Assembly (NCBI RefSeq): GCF_024868665.1
Contig: NC_079898.1
Location: 1,345,443-1,409,442, forward strand
Source of the DNA: Triplophysa rosa
Lineage: Eukaryota; Chordata; Actinopteri; Cypriniformes; Nemacheilidae
Direction: 5' to 3'
Length of the DNA: 64,000 nt
Positions within the stretch are counted from its first letter, which is position 1, and each line of letters opens with the position of its first letter. Below, in pieces: positions 61,800 to 64,000 of the stretch. Position numbers and translations under genes: made by a program. A model generated the notes under the pieces. The model did not search any database. It worked only from the letters and a program-made list of their open reading frames with translations, and had not been told where the DNA came from.

Positions 61800-62336
61800 C
61801 TCTTTGCTGTAAGATTTCCCAAACCCAAATGGGTCAAGCTGCCTCCGCTCTTCACGTCATGGCTATCCTGCAAGCCAAGGCGGTGAAGCAGTTTGACGAG
61901 GGAAGACACGACCCAGCTGTCATGCAGGAACTGCGTCGGGTTGTAAGATACCCACTCTGGTGGTCCAGGAGAGACACCTATGGCTGAGCTGTTTGGGGAC
62001 ACTGTCGAGCATTTTTTCACAACAGTTCTTGGCGGTAAAGAAGCAGATGGAGACCATTAAGCCTCGCCGTGACTCGGCCGCCTTCAGGTCGTCGAGGTCC
62101 CTGACGGTGTTTGCTCCTCAGCAGCCCTGTCCCTCCGCCACGGCTCTGGCGCTCCCTCCTCAGGTGCCCTCCATGGATGGAGAACATCGCGGAGTGGAGC
62201 ATCTGACGGGGACAGCCCAGGGAGACCCAGGACATCAGGCACAACTCCGCTGTTGAGTCGTACCGGGACGGTCCCAGTCCCATCTCTTGCAGGGCCCTTT
62301 TCAGAGCCTGGTGCCCACATTCTCTCAAAAGAGCAT
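61800..62336 (+). pseudogene. DIRS copy G ORF1 C-terminal part
   Basis: MGQAASALHVMAILQAKAVK continues through QFDEGRHDPAVMQELRRVV, then VVQERHLWL in another frame and a Pro/Ser-rich tail. It matches the ALRATT...TLVVHE-LW part of the other copies. Confidence 0.65.
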
Positions 62337-62459
62337 TTTTCTTGTTTTTGCAGGTACAACTTTAATTGTTTTGCTTATAGTCAATATGTCTTATGTACAG
62401 CTGCTTTGTAACAATGAAAATTGTAAAAAGCGCTATATAAATAAAGTTGAGTTGAGATG
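62337..62459 (+). mobile_element. 123-bp L2 tail insertion
   Basis: A 5'-truncated copy ending GCGCTATATAAATAAAGTTG, flanked by AAAAGAGCAT (62327-62336 and 62460-62469). It is the reverse complement of the tail of the L2 at 44563, so the same subfamily. Confidence 0.88.
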
Positions 62460-62525
62460 AAAAGAGCATCCTTTCTCCCTGGGTGTTTATTCCAGCAAAG
62501 TGCAGTCTCAACTTGACGTTACGTC

Positions 62526-63130
62526 ATGCCGATCTTACTCGATGTTGCGTTTCAGTGCAAGCACGTGCTGCTCCGTTCGGACAGCACGGCTGCCGTGGCG
62601 TACATCAACTGCCAGGGTGGCATTCACTCACAGCAGATGTCGCAACTTGCCCGACGCCTCCTCCTCTGGAGTGGTGAAATCCCTGCAGGCCACTCATATC
62701 CCGGGCAACCTCAACCAGACAGCCGATGCGCTCTCTCGGCAGCTCACGCTCCATGGAAAGTGGCGACTCCACCAACCGCTCTGTCCAGCTCATTTGGTCA
62801 TTTTGTCCAGCTCATCAGGTGGACCTGTTCGCCTCCCTGTACACCTCCCATTGCCCGCTTTGGTACTCCCTGATCGAGGCCCCCCTCGGCATGGACGCCT
62901 TAGCGCAAAGCTGGCTGTGGGACAAGCGGAAGTACGCCTTCTCCCCAGTTGTGCCCTATTGGCCCAACCAGACTTGGTTCTCAGAGCTGACGCTTCTGAT
63001 GACAACTCCCCCCTGGCCGATTCCGCTGATGAAGGACCTTCTTTCTCAGGGGAAGGGTGCGGTCTGGAACCCGAGACCAGACCTCTGGAACCTCCACGTC
63101 TGGCTCCTGGACGGGACGAGGAGATCCTGA
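62526..63130 (+). pseudogene. DIRS copy G RNase H end and methyltransferase-like region
   Basis: CKHVLLRSDSTAAVAYINCQ and SQLARRLLLWSG (62550-62680), then IPGNLNQTADALSRQLTL, DLFASLYTSHCPLWYSLIEA, PLGMDALAQSWLWDKRKYAF and SPVVPYWPNQTWF in shifting frames. Confidence 0.7.
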
Positions 63131-64000
63131 GTGACCTGCCTCCCGCAGTCGTGAGCCTGATCACTCAGGCCAGAGCTCCAGCCACTAGGCGACTGTATGC
63201 CTACAAATGGCGCCTCTTCTTGTCCTGGTGTTCTTATAGCGGGGAAGATCCACAGATTTGTGCGATCAGTGTCATGCTGTCCTTCCTCCAGGAAAGGGTA
63301 GAAGCAACCTCTCCCCCTCTATGCTCAAGGTGTATGTCACCGCCATTGTCACACATAGCACGCTTGTGGCCGTTAAGTCTCTCGGACAGCACGACCTGGT
63401 CATTAGATTACTGAGGGGTGTGAGGAGGATGAATCCTCCCCGTCCGCGCTCCGTACCCTCTTGGGACCCTAACGTGGTTCTCGTGGGCATGGGAAGGGCC
63501 CCATTTGAGCCCCTAGGGGAAGCCGCTCTACTTCATCTCACGATGAAGACGGCTCTCCTAGTGGCGCTCACCTCCATCAAGAGAGTAGGGGATCTGCATT
63601 CACTCTCTGTGTCCAACGAGTGCCTAGAGTTTGGGCCAGGCGACTCCAACGTGGTTCTGAGACCCTGGCCTGGCTACGTGCCTAAAGTTCCCAGCACTCC
63701 CTTCAGGGACCAGGTGGTGAACTGGCAGGTGCTCCCGCCAGGGAGAAAGACCCAACCCCTGTCGTGTTGTGTCCAGTACACGCCTTGCGCCTCTTCAGAA
63801 GCTCTGAGAAGCTCTTTGTCTGTTTTGGAGGACAGCAGAAGGGGAGAGCTGTCTCCAAACAGAGATTGGCGCAATGGATCTTGGACGCAATCACTCTGGC
63901 ATACCGATCCCAAGATCTCTCACTCCACCCGGGGTGTAGCCTCCTCATGGGCACTGGCTCAGGGCGCCTCTCTGACAAGCATCTGCTATGCCCAACACCT
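63131..64000 (+). pseudogene. DIRS copy G tyrosine recombinase (3' partial at window edge)
   Basis: SDLPPAVVSLITQARAPATR, then RLYAYKWRLFLSWC and MLSFLQERV. After frame changes 63544-63720 reads MKTALLVALTSIKRVGDLHS then LSVSNECLEFGPGDSNVVL, the first Arg box. 63915-63960 reads HSTRGVASSWALAQGASLTS, so box II His and Arg are present. The Tyr would lie beyond the window. Confidence 0.8.

Larger units (their letters stand above)
61790..64000 (+). mobile_element. DIRS copy G, partial, runs off the window
   Basis: Starts inside ORF1 without leader or hairpin; contains ORF1 (61800-62330), an L2 scrap, the RNase H end, the methyltransferase-like region and the recombinase. RT is absent. More divergent from copies A-F than they are from one another. 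Confidence 0.8.

Overview
The window looks like a teleost, most likely cyprinid (carp or goldfish type), nuclear genome: intron-split vertebrate exons, abundant DIRS-type and Ngaro-type tyrosine-recombinase retrotransposons, L2-type LINEs, a Tc1 transposon, hAT and Harbinger pieces, gypsy LTRs and a tRNA-derived SINE. I used no database; all assignments come from motif and protein-family recognition. Single N characters at 41871 and 49355 mark assembly joins or ambiguities.

The host framework is one gene on the minus strand, a phospholipase D5 (pld5) homologue. Five exons can be placed with splice sites and continuous phase: 57060-57196 (membrane anchor), 15153-15330, 14883-14991, 5922-6049 (degenerate first HKD motif) and 4907-5104. 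Almost everything else is intron. The intron between the first two of these exons is about 41.7 kb and is packed with nested mobile elements. The third exon has an in-frame TAA, so this gene copy may be dead or carry a sequence error.

Left edge (1 to about 3.6 kb): the 3' third of an endogenous retrovirus, plus strand. The reading frame entering from the window edge looks like the end of Pol integrase and runs without a stop, and without any ATG, into a complete OARD1/TARG1-like macro domain with its catalytic Lys and Asp. It is followed by a frameshifted gammaretrovirus-type env (CX6CC transmembrane subunit), a polypurine tract and a 3' LTR. A Pol-macro domain fusion is the most unusual thing in the window.

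3.7-6 kb: a solo LTR with perfect target duplication, a long palindromic MITE, then pld5 exons. 7.1-13.3 kb: the longest DIRS copy (A), itself hit by a solo LTR. 14-15.4 kb: SINE and two pld5 exons. 15.8-19.7 kb: DIRS B, an internal-deletion derivative. 19.8-23.2 kb: LTR-like and L2-tail debris. 23.2-28.4 kb: a Ngaro element split by DIRS C. 28.7-32.3 kb: a Harbinger Myb-like fragment and an L2 LINE. 32.3-39.5 kb: DIRS D split by a 4-kb L2. 44-47.6 kb: a Tc1 element split by an L2. 47.6-49.4 kb: DIRS E. 49.4-56 kb: a hAT transposase cut short by DIRS F. 57.6-61.6 kb: a non-autonomous gypsy-type LTR element, a solo LTR and a gypsy pol remnant. 61.8 kb to the end: DIRS G, running out of the window.

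The DIRS copies share a distinctive layout: a 36-nt hairpin at both ends, a leader with CCAAT, octamer (ATTTGCAT) and TATA elements, and, at every intact 3' end but A's, a directly abutting inverted copy of that leader inside a roughly 330-bp palindromic-ended module. No copy is coding-competent. Most lack the reverse transcriptase core, and two share a deletion removing the recombinase catalytic Arg, suggesting amplification of defective copies in trans.
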